Positions 1 through 8,036 of a stretch of 64,000 nt of DNA are shown here, in pieces. The position numbers and the translations under genes were made by a program. The notes below the pieces were generated by a model that saw nothing but the letters and a program-made list of their open reading frames with translations, had not been told where the DNA came from and ran no database searches. Positions within the stretch are counted from its first letter, which is position 1. Every line of letters starts with the position of its first letter. The DNA lies in the NCBI GenBank assembly GCA_964539385.1, contig CAZIJC010000002.1:19859-83858 (forward strand), written 5' to 3'. The DNA comes from JAUVZF01 sp964539385 (lineage in GTDB: Bacteria > Planctomycetota > Phycisphaerae > FEN-1346).

Positions 1-1
1 C

Positions 2-334
2 TGGCGAAAGCCGCCCGAGGGGGAAAGGCAGACCACGGGGTTCCTCAATCCGAACCCCATCGAGGAACTTATCGCCTACGCCCAGGCCCGCGTGTACGCC
101 CGGTACAGTTGGGACCTGTTCACGCAGCACTGGAAGGTCAAACTGATGCGGACCGACCGATGGAAGGGGGGTCTGCGGCCGGACTACCGCATGGTGGCAA
201 TGAGCCTGGCGAGCGAACTCGGCAAGAGCGTTCCGGGCCAGTTGGCCGACGTGTTGACGCGCGAACGGATCGAGCCGGTCGAGCGCATGGTCGACGCCTA
301 CGATGACCAGTTTGTGGCGGAGTTTACCCATTGA
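2..334 (+). CDS. hypothetical protein, 5' end missing (Tad locus)
   Basis: The frame is open from base 2 to a TGA at 332-334, so the true start lies outside the window and at least 110 residues are visible. The visible part is soluble-looking and rich in charged residues, with no membrane segment and no motif I recognise. Its stop overlaps the TTG start of the TadE-like gene (TTGA at 331-334), which implies translational coupling. It is therefore probably another component of the same pilus operon, for instance a second TadE/TadG-type protein, but that is inferred from position only. Confidence 0.6.
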   Translation, partial: WRKPPEGERQTTGFLNPNPIEELIAYAQARVYARYSWDLFTQHWKVKLMRTDRWKGGLRPDYRMVAMSLASELGKSVPGQLADVLTRERIEPVERMVDAYDDQFVAEFTH

Positions 335-996
335 AAGCGACAAGAACCCAAACCCGACGCCGGGCACGCAGGGGAAACGCACTGCTGGAGTTCATGCTGA
401 CCCTGCCGATCATCATCTTCATGGCCGGCGTGACGATGTACATGTCGTTCGCCATGCTGGCCAGGCAGAATGCCCTCGTGGCTTGCCGCCGCAGCCTCTG
501 GCACAGCGCCGGCCACGGGGGCTGGACCAGCATGAAACTCGAGGGAACCGTGCCCGGCATGGATGAGGACGACGGCACACAGCGTCCGCGCGGCCAGGGG
601 GAGGAACTCGACCGCCTTCGGCCGGAAGTCGAACCGGAGACCATCGCCACAACGACGAACCCCCTGGCCCGCGAGTACTGGTACCGCATCTGGGACAACC
701 TGCCCGGCCGCCACGAGAGCAAGGCCTCGCGGTCGTTCAAGACGGCGCCGCTCTGGAGGTTCATTAAAGGCCCCGCCCGGGCCGAGCACAAGCGCGACTC
801 GAGCCCCTGGCATTTCTATCACATCGATGCCTGGAAGATCGCCCGCGCCGGCCCGCTCAAAGAGATCTTCGAGGCGTTTCGCGAGAACCTCGAAATGGAG
901 ACGTTCGCCCCACATTTCGAGCAGACCCGCGACGACATCATGCGCCGCTGGTGGCACGGCAGCGACATCCTCCGCGAGGAAGACCAGTACAACTGA
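331..996 (+). CDS. TadE-like pseudopilin
   Basis: This 221-residue protein has a short basic N-terminus followed by one hydrophobic helix (about residues 17-45) that carries a glutamate at position 20 and a proline at 26 (motif GNALLEFMLTLP). This is the pattern of the TadE/TadF pseudopilin family, minor pilin-like proteins of the Flp/Tad pilus processed by a prepilin peptidase and held in the inner membrane. The remainder is a polar extracytoplasmic domain. The start is TTG inside the preceding stop; no better start precedes the conserved helix. The neighbours cpaB, cpaF, tadB and tadC support the assignment. Confidence 0.75.
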   Translation: MKATRTQTRRRARRGNALLEFMLTLPIIIFMAGVTMYMSFAMLARQNALVACRRSLWHSAGHGGWTSMKLEGTVPGMDEDDGTQRPRGQGEELDRLRPEVEPETIATTTNPLAREYWYRIWDNLPGRHESKASRSFKTAPLWRFIKGPARAEHKRDSSPWHFYHIDAWKIARAGPLKEIFEAFRENLEMETFAPHFEQTRDDIMRRWWHGSDILREEDQYN

Positions 997-1004
997 CCGG
1001 TCCG

Positions 1005-1030
1005 AGCCGCGACCGTGAGGGAGCGGCCGC
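1005..1030. repeat. REP-like GC-rich intergenic repeat, copy A
   Basis: The gap between two Tad genes contains AGCCGCGACCGTGAGGGAGC. The long palindrome at 15979-16032 begins with nearly the same string (AGCCGCGACCCGAAGGGGAG), so the two look like members of one repeat family within this window. From memory, similar strings are widespread between genes in planctomycete genomes; that was not searched here. Confidence 0.5.
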
Positions 1031-1073
1031 GCACGCAATACCTATATCATTGCTGGCAGGACACACGCAGGCC

Positions 1074-1823
1074 ATGACGCACGAGTCGTCCAATTCCGAA
1101 GGCGGCCAGCCGCCCGACAAGCGGCGCAAACGACGCTCCCGCGTGTGGCGCGTTGCGGCCATCATCGTCGTGATCCTTGTGACGCTCGCCCTGGCGCATT
1201 ACCTTCGGCACCCGGCCGGGGTCTGGGACGGCGATGAGGGCGGCGGCAACCTGACGTTCGGCCAGTGGCCGCCCGAGGTCGAGCCCTCCGGCCGTACAGC
1301 CCGTCCGGGCGGTCCGCCGAAACCCGACGCGAGACCCACCACCGACGAGGAGGCGACAGACGATCTGCGACAGGTCATGGCCGGACTCGTGATGGCCGCC
1401 ATCGGCGACGGCGCCGACACCGACGACCCGCGCGACCAGGACGCCGAGGCGAAGCGGCGGTTCATCGCCGACGCCTTCGGCCTGCCGTACGACTATCCGC
1501 GTAACAAGGCGCCCGCCGACCTCATGCCACAGGACGCCCAGGTCCTGATGGTCTTCGAGAATCCCGAGCACGCCGGTTGTCGCATGGTCCTCGTCCGGAT
1601 GCGCAAGGACGTCGGCGCGGCGCTCGAGGCCTTCTGCAAAGCCTACGACCAGAAAGGGTGGCAGTGGAACGAACTTGCCAATCCCCGAAAAGACCGTGAC
1701 TCCCAGCCGGACCCCGGGTGGCTCGTCCGGTTCCACAAGGGCAAACGCGAACGCATCGTGTACGCCCGCGCCCGCGCCGGCGGCGAAGAAACGCTGGTAG
1801 CCATTTACGATCCGCGGTATTAG
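1074..1823 (+). CDS. single-pass membrane protein of Tad operon, unknown family
   Basis: The protein has 249 residues: a basic, polar N-terminus, one transmembrane helix near residues 25-43 (VAAIIVVILVTLALAHYL), a proline-rich linker, and a folded C-terminal domain from about residue 130. An in-frame start exists upstream at 951, but it would place 41 residues across the previous gene and a repeat, so ATG 1074 is preferred. It lies between the TadE-like gene and cpaB. It may be an accessory inner-membrane part of the pilus machine, but I do not recognise the family. Confidence 0.7.
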   Translation: MTHESSNSEGGQPPDKRRKRRSRVWRVAAIIVVILVTLALAHYLRHPAGVWDGDEGGGNLTFGQWPPEVEPSGRTARPGGPPKPDARPTTDEEATDDLRQVMAGLVMAAIGDGADTDDPRDQDAEAKRRFIADAFGLPYDYPRNKAPADLMPQDAQVLMVFENPEHAGCRMVLVRMRKDVGAALEAFCKAYDQKGWQWNELANPRKDRDSQPDPGWLVRFHKGKRERIVYARARAGGEETLVAIYDPRY

Positions 1824-1858
1824 AGCCACGCGGGGACAGGCGAAGCGAAGGAGCACCG

Positions 1859-2626
1859 ATGGCGAGACGAAAGCAAAACCCCTGGCTTCCGAGCGGCGGC
1901 GTGCTGGTCGTGGCGGTGATTGCGGCCGTCCTGGCCGGCATCCTCCTCAACGTGTACGTCATGTATCTGAAGAGTTCCTACGAGGCCGGGGCGGAGATGT
2001 TCCTCCAGTTGAAGAGGAACGTGGCGAAGGGTAAGCCCATCGAGTCCGCCGACATCATGGCGTTCCGCGTTCCCCAGCCGTTGCTTCCGAGTTTCTCCCA
2101 GGTCGTCAAGGCGCGGTACAAGGACAGTTCAGTCATCGGCAACAAGCCCCGCCGCAACATGTTCAAGGGCGAGTTCCTGCTGAATACCGATTTCCTGCCC
2201 GGTTCGGCCAGAAAACTTGATAATATTCGCCCGGGCTACGAGCGGATGACGATCGAAATCCAGCCCGAACCGCTCCTGCAACCGGGAGCCTTCATCACCA
2301 TCCGCGGGGCCTTCGACACCAACCCCGACGAGCGGAAAGAAGACCGCGAGATCATGGACGTTCTGTATAATATCCAGGTCAAGGCCGTCGGCGGGTCCGC
2401 CGAGCCGACCGAGGACAGGCGGCGGGCCGACAACAACATCCAGATTGAGTTGAAATCGACCCAGGCCAAGCAGTTGCTCCAGATCAAAGAGGTCCTCGTT
2501 GACAAGCACTTTGTCGTCTCACTCAGCCCGTCGCCGACGGGCAAGGCGGGCGAGCCGAAGTTCGCCGACGCCATACTCGACCACATTGCCAAATTGAGGA
2601 GAGTCGTGCCGCCGGTCTCGCCGTAA
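1859..2626 (+). CDS. cpaB: Flp pilus assembly protein CpaB/RcpC
   Basis: The 255-residue protein has one N-terminal transmembrane helix (about 14-37), then an SAF-like region with the pattern VAKGKPIESADI, and a RcpC-type beta domain (about 120-240). CpaB/RcpC proteins are periplasmic, membrane-tethered factors of the Tad pilus, thought to work with the CpaC secretin. ATG 1859 is preceded by a GAAGGAG ribosome site; the longer in-frame extension upstream has no support. It sits immediately upstream of the secretion ATPase, the usual Tad arrangement. No secretin gene is in the window; it may lie before base 1. Confidence 0.8.
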   Translation: MARRKQNPWLPSGGVLVVAVIAAVLAGILLNVYVMYLKSSYEAGAEMFLQLKRNVAKGKPIESADIMAFRVPQPLLPSFSQVVKARYKDSSVIGNKPRRNMFKGEFLLNTDFLPGSARKLDNIRPGYERMTIEIQPEPLLQPGAFITIRGAFDTNPDERKEDREIMDVLYNIQVKAVGGSAEPTEDRRRADNNIQIELKSTQAKQLLQIKEVLVDKHFVVSLSPSPTGKAGEPKFADAILDHIAKLRRVVPPVSP

Positions 2627-2653
2627 GCAGGCCACACAGGGGCGCAAGAGCCC

Positions 2654-4543
2654 ATGCGCGTTATCGCGTACAGCCAGTTGAGCGACGTGCGGCAGGAGAT
2701 CGAACTGACCGGGGAGGTTCTGCGCATCGGCCGCGACCCCGCCAACGACCTCGAACTGCCCAGCCCGTTCGTCTCGCGCGAGCACGCGCGAATCATCACA
2801 CGCGACGGCGACTACCTCATCGAGAACGTCGGGCTGAACGGCACGCTTGTCGATGACGACCTGGTCGGGGTGGGCGAGCAGGTCAAGATCGCACCCGGCC
2901 AGGAGATTCACATCGGCGAGTGGGCGCTGTACCTGTCGGCCGACGAGGCCGTCCAGCCCACCGACAAGGCCATCAGGATTCACCGAGAACGCACCCCACT
3001 GGCCAAGGCGATGGCTGTCGAGAAAAAGGTCCACGGCGAACTCCTGCGCCGGCTCAACCTGCGGACCATCGACGTCGAGGCGCAGGACGACCCCCGCTAC
3101 GTGGACCACATCAAGGCCCACCTGTCGGCCGTCATCGACGGCATCATCAGCGAGGTCGACGATGAGTCGGGCTGGTTCCTGGTGGCGCAGCAACTGAAGC
3201 GCGACGTCATTACCGAGATCTCCCGCCGCGCGGGCAGCAAGATGCGGCCGCCCATCCTGAAGGCCGGCGACGCCGTTCTCGACCCGCAGTACGAGGCGGG
3301 TCTGCTGCGAATGCGCGACCTTTTGATCCAGGACCTCGGCCTGAAATTCGGTGCAGCGAACGTCAAGGAAGACGTCGAGGCCGTCGAGGAACGGTTCCAC
3401 GAAGAGTTCAACCGCGAGGCCCCGCAGGTCACCGAGTCGCTCTGGGTCTACATCGTTCGCCGCTACATCTTGAAGGACATCCTCGACATCGTGGTCGGCC
3501 TCGGCCCCATCCAGGACCTGCTCGACATGCCGAACGTAACCGAGGTCATGGTCGTGGGCCCGAGCAAGATCTATATTGAAGAAACCGGCGTCATCCGCAA
3601 CACCGGCCGATCGTTCTTCTCCGACGAGATCGTCCTGACGGTCATCGAGCGCATCGTCACGCCCCTCGGCCGGCGCATCGACCGCTCCAGCCCCATCGTC
3701 GACGCCCGGCTGCCCGACGGCAGCCGTGTCAACGCCACGATCGAGCCGTTGAGTCTCTGCGGACCGGTCCTGACGATCCGCAAGTTCTCCGAGACGCCGT
3801 TCACGATCGACGACCTCATCGGTTTCGGAACCATCACGCCGTTTGCCGCCAACTTCCTGCGGGCCTGCGTCCTGGGGCGCAAGAACGTGCTGGTCTCGGG
3901 CGGCACGGCGTCCGGCAAGACCACCCTTCTGAACGTCGTCAGCGCCTACATCCCGCCGCACGAGCGCATCATCACCATCGAGGACTCGGCCGAGTTGCAG
4001 ATGTACCAGGAGCACGTGGTACGCGTCGAGACACGCCAGGCCAACGTCGAGGGCAAGGGCCGCTACACCATTCGGGCACTCGTCCAGAACGCGCTGCGGC
4101 AGCGGCCGGACCGCATCATCGTCGGCGAGGTCCGCGGCGCCGAGGCTCTCGACATGCTACAGGCCATGAACACCGGCCACGACGGGTCCCTCACAACCAT
4201 CCACGCCAACAGCCCCCAGGACGCCATGAAACGCCTCGAGGGCCTCGTCCTGGAGGCCGTGGACATGCCCGTGCGGGCCATCCGCGAGCAGATCGTCACC
4301 GCCCTCGACGCCGTCGTCCACCTGACGCGATTCGCCGACGGACGCCGCGAGGTCACCGCCGTCAGCGAGATTGCCGGCCTGGACCGCGATGAGGGCGACA
4401 TCGTCGTGGAAGACATCTTCGTGCGGCCGATGATCGGCACGGAGCGCGGCAAGCGCGGAGAACTGATGCACACCGGCTATATACCGCTGTTCGCCAAGGA
4501 CCTGCTCCACAAGGGCCTCCTGACCGTTGATGCGTTCATGTAA
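2654..4543 (+). CDS. cpaF: Tad secretion ATPase CpaF with N-terminal FHA domain
   Basis: This 629-residue protein is the hexameric motor that powers assembly of the Flp pilus. Residues about 20-100 form a forkhead-associated domain, with GR at 26-27, SREH at 41-44 and NGT at 62-64, the phosphothreonine-binding signature. The rest is a CpaF/TadA ATPase: Walker A GGTASGKTT near residue 417, Walker B-like IIVGEVRG near 488, and a downstream HAN motif. The usual family length is about 450-500 residues, so the FHA domain explains the extra N-terminus. The start codon of tadB follows three bases after the stop. FHA suggests control by threonine phosphorylation. Confidence 0.9.
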   Translation: MRVIAYSQLSDVRQEIELTGEVLRIGRDPANDLELPSPFVSREHARIITRDGDYLIENVGLNGTLVDDDLVGVGEQVKIAPGQEIHIGEWALYLSADEAVQPTDKAIRIHRERTPLAKAMAVEKKVHGELLRRLNLRTIDVEAQDDPRYVDHIKAHLSAVIDGIISEVDDESGWFLVAQQLKRDVITEISRRAGSKMRPPILKAGDAVLDPQYEAGLLRMRDLLIQDLGLKFGAANVKEDVEAVEERFHEEFNREAPQVTESLWVYIVRRYILKDILDIVVGLGPIQDLLDMPNVTEVMVVGPSKIYIEETGVIRNTGRSFFSDEIVLTVIERIVTPLGRRIDRSSPIVDARLPDGSRVNATIEPLSLCGPVLTIRKFSETPFTIDDLIGFGTITPFAANFLRACVLGRKNVLVSGGTASGKTTLLNVVSAYIPPHERIITIEDSAELQMYQEHVVRVETRQANVEGKGRYTIRALVQNALRQRPDRIIVGEVRGAEALDMLQAMNTGHDGSLTTIHANSPQDAMKRLEGLVLEAVDMPVRAIREQIVTALDAVVHLTRFADGRREVTAVSEIAGLDRDEGDIVVEDIFVRPMIGTERGKRGELMHTGYIPLFAKDLLHKGLLTVDAFM

Positions 4544-4546
4544 ACC

Positions 4547-5446
4547 ATGACCGAACTCGTTCCACTAGCCCAGGATGTGCTGTTGTATCGCGGCGGGGCA
4601 ACCCTGCTGGCGATGTTTGCGGCGTTCTGCGCCGTCATCTCGCTGCGGCTGCCGTTTCGCGCGCTTATCCGCAAGCAGGAGGAGGACTTCCACGGCGCGC
4701 TGGTCGAGTTGTTCATGTTCGACGTCACGCCGCGCCAACTGACCTACGTCATGTTTGGCGGGGCGTTTGTCGCAGGCCTCATCCTCGCGCTGCTTGCCAA
4801 CCACGCCGAGGCGGGGATACTCGGCGTCATCATCACGTTCGTGGTCGGGATGGTCCTCGGCTACTGGGTGCCGCGCCTCGTCATCTTCGTCCTCCAGCGG
4901 CGCAGGCGCGACAAACTCAACGAGCAACTCATCGACGGCCTGGTGACCCTGGCCAACGGCATGCGAGCCGGGCTGAACCTGGTTCAATCGATGAAATTGA
5001 TCGAGGACAACACCGAGCCGCCCATCAGCCAGGAGTTCGGCCTCATGCTCCGAGAGTTCGAGCACGGCACCAGCGTCGATGAGGTCATGCGGCGGGCGTC
5101 GGCCAGGCTGAAGTTGCACCACTACCAACTCCTGTTTGCCGCAATGGAGACCGCACGCATTCGCGGCGGGAACCTGCCCGAGACGCTCGACCGGCTCGGC
5201 GAGTCGCTCCGCGAGATCATTCGGCTCGAAGAAAAGGTCAGGGCCCTGACCGCCGAGAACAAAATGAGCGCCATCATGATGGGCCTCATGCCCCTGGTCG
5301 TCGCGGGCATCTACTATATGATCGAGCCGACCTGGGTGGAGGCGCTCTTCAACGACGAGTACGGAATGCTCCTGCTCGTCATTGCCATCTTTCTGAACCT
5401 TGTCGGGTTCCTCTGGATTCGCAAGATCGTGACGTTCGAGATCTAG
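4547..5446 (+). CDS. tadB: Tad pilus inner-membrane platform protein TadB
   Basis: The protein has 299 residues with hydrophobic segments near 15-32, 67-85, 90-112 and two at the C-terminus, and a GspF/T2SSF domain between about 120 and 260 (motif GLVTLANGMRAGLNLVQS). TadB and TadC together form the cytoplasmic-membrane platform that the CpaF ATPase rotates or drives. The start codon is three bases after the cpaF stop, so the genes are co-translated. Confidence 0.85.
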   Translation: MTELVPLAQDVLLYRGGATLLAMFAAFCAVISLRLPFRALIRKQEEDFHGALVELFMFDVTPRQLTYVMFGGAFVAGLILALLANHAEAGILGVIITFVVGMVLGYWVPRLVIFVLQRRRRDKLNEQLIDGLVTLANGMRAGLNLVQSMKLIEDNTEPPISQEFGLMLREFEHGTSVDEVMRRASARLKLHHYQLLFAAMETARIRGGNLPETLDRLGESLREIIRLEEKVRALTAENKMSAIMMGLMPLVVAGIYYMIEPTWVEALFNDEYGMLLLVIAIFLNLVGFLWIRKIVTFEI

Positions 5447-5470
5447 GCCGCAACGAGGGAGACGGACGGC

Positions 5471-6379
5471 GTGATTCTGATCGTCATCATCAACGTGCTG
5501 GTGTTCGCGTCGGTGTTTCTGTTCGTCTCTGCGCTGTTCCGCACGCCGATCGAGACGGAGGATGCATCCGCATTCCGGATCGAGGTGGACAATATTGATC
5601 GCGACACCATCTTCGAGAGCGCTTTCATGCGGCCGTTCCTGGTTCCCATCTACCACGTGGTTCGGCGGCTGAACATGCCGGGTCTGAAGCGGCACATCCT
5701 GAAACTGCTTATGGCCCTCGGCAATCCGAACCAATACACCTCCGACGAGTACCTGGTCATCTGCACGGTGTGGGGCCTGATCGCGGCCATCGCGCTGTGG
5801 CTGGGGGTCTGGGCGATGCTGGGGTACCTCTCGATTCTGGCCCTGCTGGGCTACCTGGCGGTCGGTTTTGCCGTGGGGTTCTTCACGGCGTACCTGCTGC
5901 TTCGCGAGCGGGCCTTGGCCCGTCTGCGTATGATTGCCAAGCGCCTGCCGTACACGCTCGACCTGATTGCCATGGCGATGGACGCCGGCGCGACGTTTTA
6001 CGAGGCCGCCAACGCCGTTATCCGCGACGACCCGGAGGAACCGCTGAACCAGGAGTTCGGCATGGTGGTCCGGGAGATCGATTTCGGCCGCAGCCGCCAG
6101 GACGCCCTCACCCATCTGGGCCAACGCATCAACGTGGACGGCCTCGACGGCATCATTTCGGCCGTCCTTCAGGCCGAGCAACTCGGCACGCCGCTGGCCG
6201 AGGTCCTCAAACTCCAGTCAAACCTCCTCCGGATGCGCCGCAGCATGAAGGCCGAGAGGCGAGCCGGAGAGGCCGCCGTCAAGATGCTCGTGCCGTCCAT
6301 GCTCATCCTCGTCGCCGTCGTCCTCGTCATCTTCGCCCCCATCATCGTGCGCCTCATCCGTGGCCAGTACCTGGAGTAG
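5471..6379 (+). CDS. tadC: Tad pilus inner-membrane platform protein TadC
   Basis: This 302-residue paralogue of TadB starts with a membrane helix, has two adjacent helices near residues 97-145, a T2SSF domain at about 155-275 (motif LPYTLDLIAMAMDAGATF) and a final helix. It is the second platform protein of the Tad pilus. The start is GTG 5471 with an upstream GAGGGAGA ribosome site. This is the last gene of the operon: the next gene, past an 88-base gap, is on the other strand. Confidence 0.85.
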   Translation: MILIVIINVLVFASVFLFVSALFRTPIETEDASAFRIEVDNIDRDTIFESAFMRPFLVPIYHVVRRLNMPGLKRHILKLLMALGNPNQYTSDEYLVICTVWGLIAAIALWLGVWAMLGYLSILALLGYLAVGFAVGFFTAYLLLRERALARLRMIAKRLPYTLDLIAMAMDAGATFYEAANAVIRDDPEEPLNQEFGMVVREIDFGRSRQDALTHLGQRINVDGLDGIISAVLQAEQLGTPLAEVLKLQSNLLRMRRSMKAERRAGEAAVKMLVPSMLILVAVVLVIFAPIIVRLIRGQYLE

Positions 6380-6467
6380 AACCACGGTCGCCGGGATGTG
6401 GGGGGGGCGCTCCTGTAAGCGTCCAGACGCCTGCTCCCGGAAGTGGACAAAACACCTTCCGGTGCGC

Positions 6468-7757
6468 TTACTTGTCGAGCGGCTCCAGATAAATGTTGCG
6501 GAACTCGATGGGGCTGCCTTCGCTCTGCAGGCAGATGGAGCCGCTGGACGGGTTGGCGTCTGTGCCTTCGTTCTGGAGTTGGCCGTTGACGATGAGTTTG
6601 ACCGTGCCGCCGTCGCAAATGATGTCGTAGGTATTCCACTGGCCGGCGGGTTTCTCGCTCGACGGGGCCTTCTTCTTGACGTTGGCGAAGGCTTTCGGCC
6701 CGATCTGCTCTCCGGCCACCTTGATCGTCGAGTGGCTCAGCAGCCAGAAGTCACCGGCATTCTGGTGCATGAGTTGGGCCTCGATGCACTTGGGCCAGAC
6801 CCTGTCGATGCCGGTGCGGTGAAGCAGCACGCCGCTGTTGGTGGGCTTCTCGGCCCATCGCCATTCCACGTGCAGTTTGTAGTTTGCGTACTCCTCGCAG
6901 GTGCGGATGTAGCCGTTGGGTTTGCCTTCGCAGCGGATGATGCCGTCGCGGACGCTCCAGACCTTGTCCACCGTCCATTTCTTGTCGGGGCCGCGCTGGT
7001 CGTTCGGGATGAAGCGGACCCAACCGCTGAGGTCCTCGCCGTTGAAAAGGACAATTTTGCTGGTGGGGACAACGGGCCAGGGCTTGTTCTTATCATTGGC
7101 GGGCTCGATGGTGATGTTGCGGAACTCAATGGGCACACCTTCGCTCTGAAGGCAGATCTTGCCGCCGCTCAGGGAACAGGCGGTCGCCTCGTTCATGAGT
7201 TTGCCGTTGACGTACGGCCGGACGGTGTCGCCGACGCACCAGACCTCGTAGACGTTCCACTGGCCGGGCTCCTTTTCGTTGTGGGCGTCGTACTTGACGA
7301 CCCTTCTGCCCCCGACGCGATGGCCGCCGCTGCTGTGCTCGTTGAACTCGACGCCGCCGATTTCGAAAAAGTCGCCCTGGTTGCGGAACATGCCCTGGCA
7401 TTCCAGGCTCTTGGGCCAGACGCGGTCTTCGCCGACCATGTGGACAAGGATGCCGTTGTTCCCGGTGCGGCCGGGCCAGCGATACTCGACGCGGACCTTG
7501 TAGTTCTTGTAGGCCTTGGCGGTGCGGATGTAGCCGGCCGGCTTGCCGGTGCAGGCCAGGATGCCTCCGGCTTGGATGGTCCAGGTCTCATCCACCTTGC
7601 CTTCGCCTCGCAGATGGCGGACCCAGCCGTCGAAGGTCTTGCCGTCGAACAGCACGGTCTTGGCCGTTGGTTCAATCGCCTCTTCCGCCCCCATGGCCGC
7701 CGACAACGGAGCCAGCACCACGCACACGACACCGAGAATCCATGCTTCGCGTTTCAT
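6468..7757 (-). CDS. secreted protein with two tandem DUF1080 domains
   Basis: The protein has 429 residues with a signal peptide (1-23) and two related beta-sandwich domains of the DUF1080 / 3-keto-disaccharide hydrolase family, about residues 33-225 and 232-428. Each begins with VLF(D/N)G, has a GYIRT segment, a WR/W cluster, RVWPK and a final SICLQSEG or KICLQSEG followed by I-EFRNI. DUF1080 proteins are laminarin/concanavalin-like secreted proteins common in planctomycetes. The start ATG 7757 has a strong AGGAG site; a longer frame to 7823 is unlikely. Single-domain forms are the norm, so the duplication is unusual. Confidence 0.85.
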   Translation of the reverse strand: MKREAWILGVVCVVLAPLSAAMGAEEAIEPTAKTVLFDGKTFDGWVRHLRGEGKVDETWTIQAGGILACTGKPAGYIRTAKAYKNYKVRVEYRWPGRTGNNGILVHMVGEDRVWPKSLECQGMFRNQGDFFEIGGVEFNEHSSGGHRVGGRRVVKYDAHNEKEPGQWNVYEVWCVGDTVRPYVNGKLMNEATACSLSGGKICLQSEGVPIEFRNITIEPANDKNKPWPVVPTSKIVLFNGEDLSGWVRFIPNDQRGPDKKWTVDKVWSVRDGIIRCEGKPNGYIRTCEEYANYKLHVEWRWAEKPTNSGVLLHRTGIDRVWPKCIEAQLMHQNAGDFWLLSHSTIKVAGEQIGPKAFANVKKKAPSSEKPAGQWNTYDIICDGGTVKLIVNGQLQNEGTDANPSSGSICLQSEGSPIEFRNIYLEPLDK

Positions 7758-7866
7758 CACGCTCTCCTTTCCAAACGGGAGTTGAGGATAGGGAACCTGT
7801 CGTCCACCCTCTTGGGTGGCCACCGGCGACGACTCAGCATAAGGGAAAGAAAGGCACAGTCAAGAC

Positions 7867-7950
7867 TCATGCTTTCCCCTCAGCCTCGCCGGTGTCCACT
7901 CGGTAGGTGACGCTCTTGCCTTTTCCCGGGTCCAATGCCACAATCTTCAT
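7867..7950 (-). pseudogene. possible remnant of IS110-type transposase N-terminus
   Basis: A 27-codon frame reads MKIVALDPGKGKSVTY and then VDTGEAEGKA before a TGA. IS110-family (DEDD) transposases often begin with a similar string in which a short beta strand carries the first catalytic aspartate. Here the reading stops after 27 residues and no further transposase sequence follows, so at most a decayed end of an element remains. The match is short and recalled rather than searched. Confidence 0.4.
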
Positions 7951-8036
7951 GCCGGGACCCTTTTGATTCGCGCCGGTGGGCGATGCCCCGTGGATCAGCC
8001 CGATTCCTCGCCCGGCCGCAGACAGGGGGCAAGATC

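Noticed and set aside
951..1073. Longer N-terminus for the Tad operon membrane protein
   Set aside because: The extension crosses the previous gene and a REP-like repeat, so ATG 1074 is more plausible.
6360..7910. 516-codon + strand frame opposite the DUF1080 gene
   Set aside because: It is a mirror of the coding strand made by high-GC codon use. It has no ribosome site or recognisable domain, while the - strand gene has a signal peptide and two domains.
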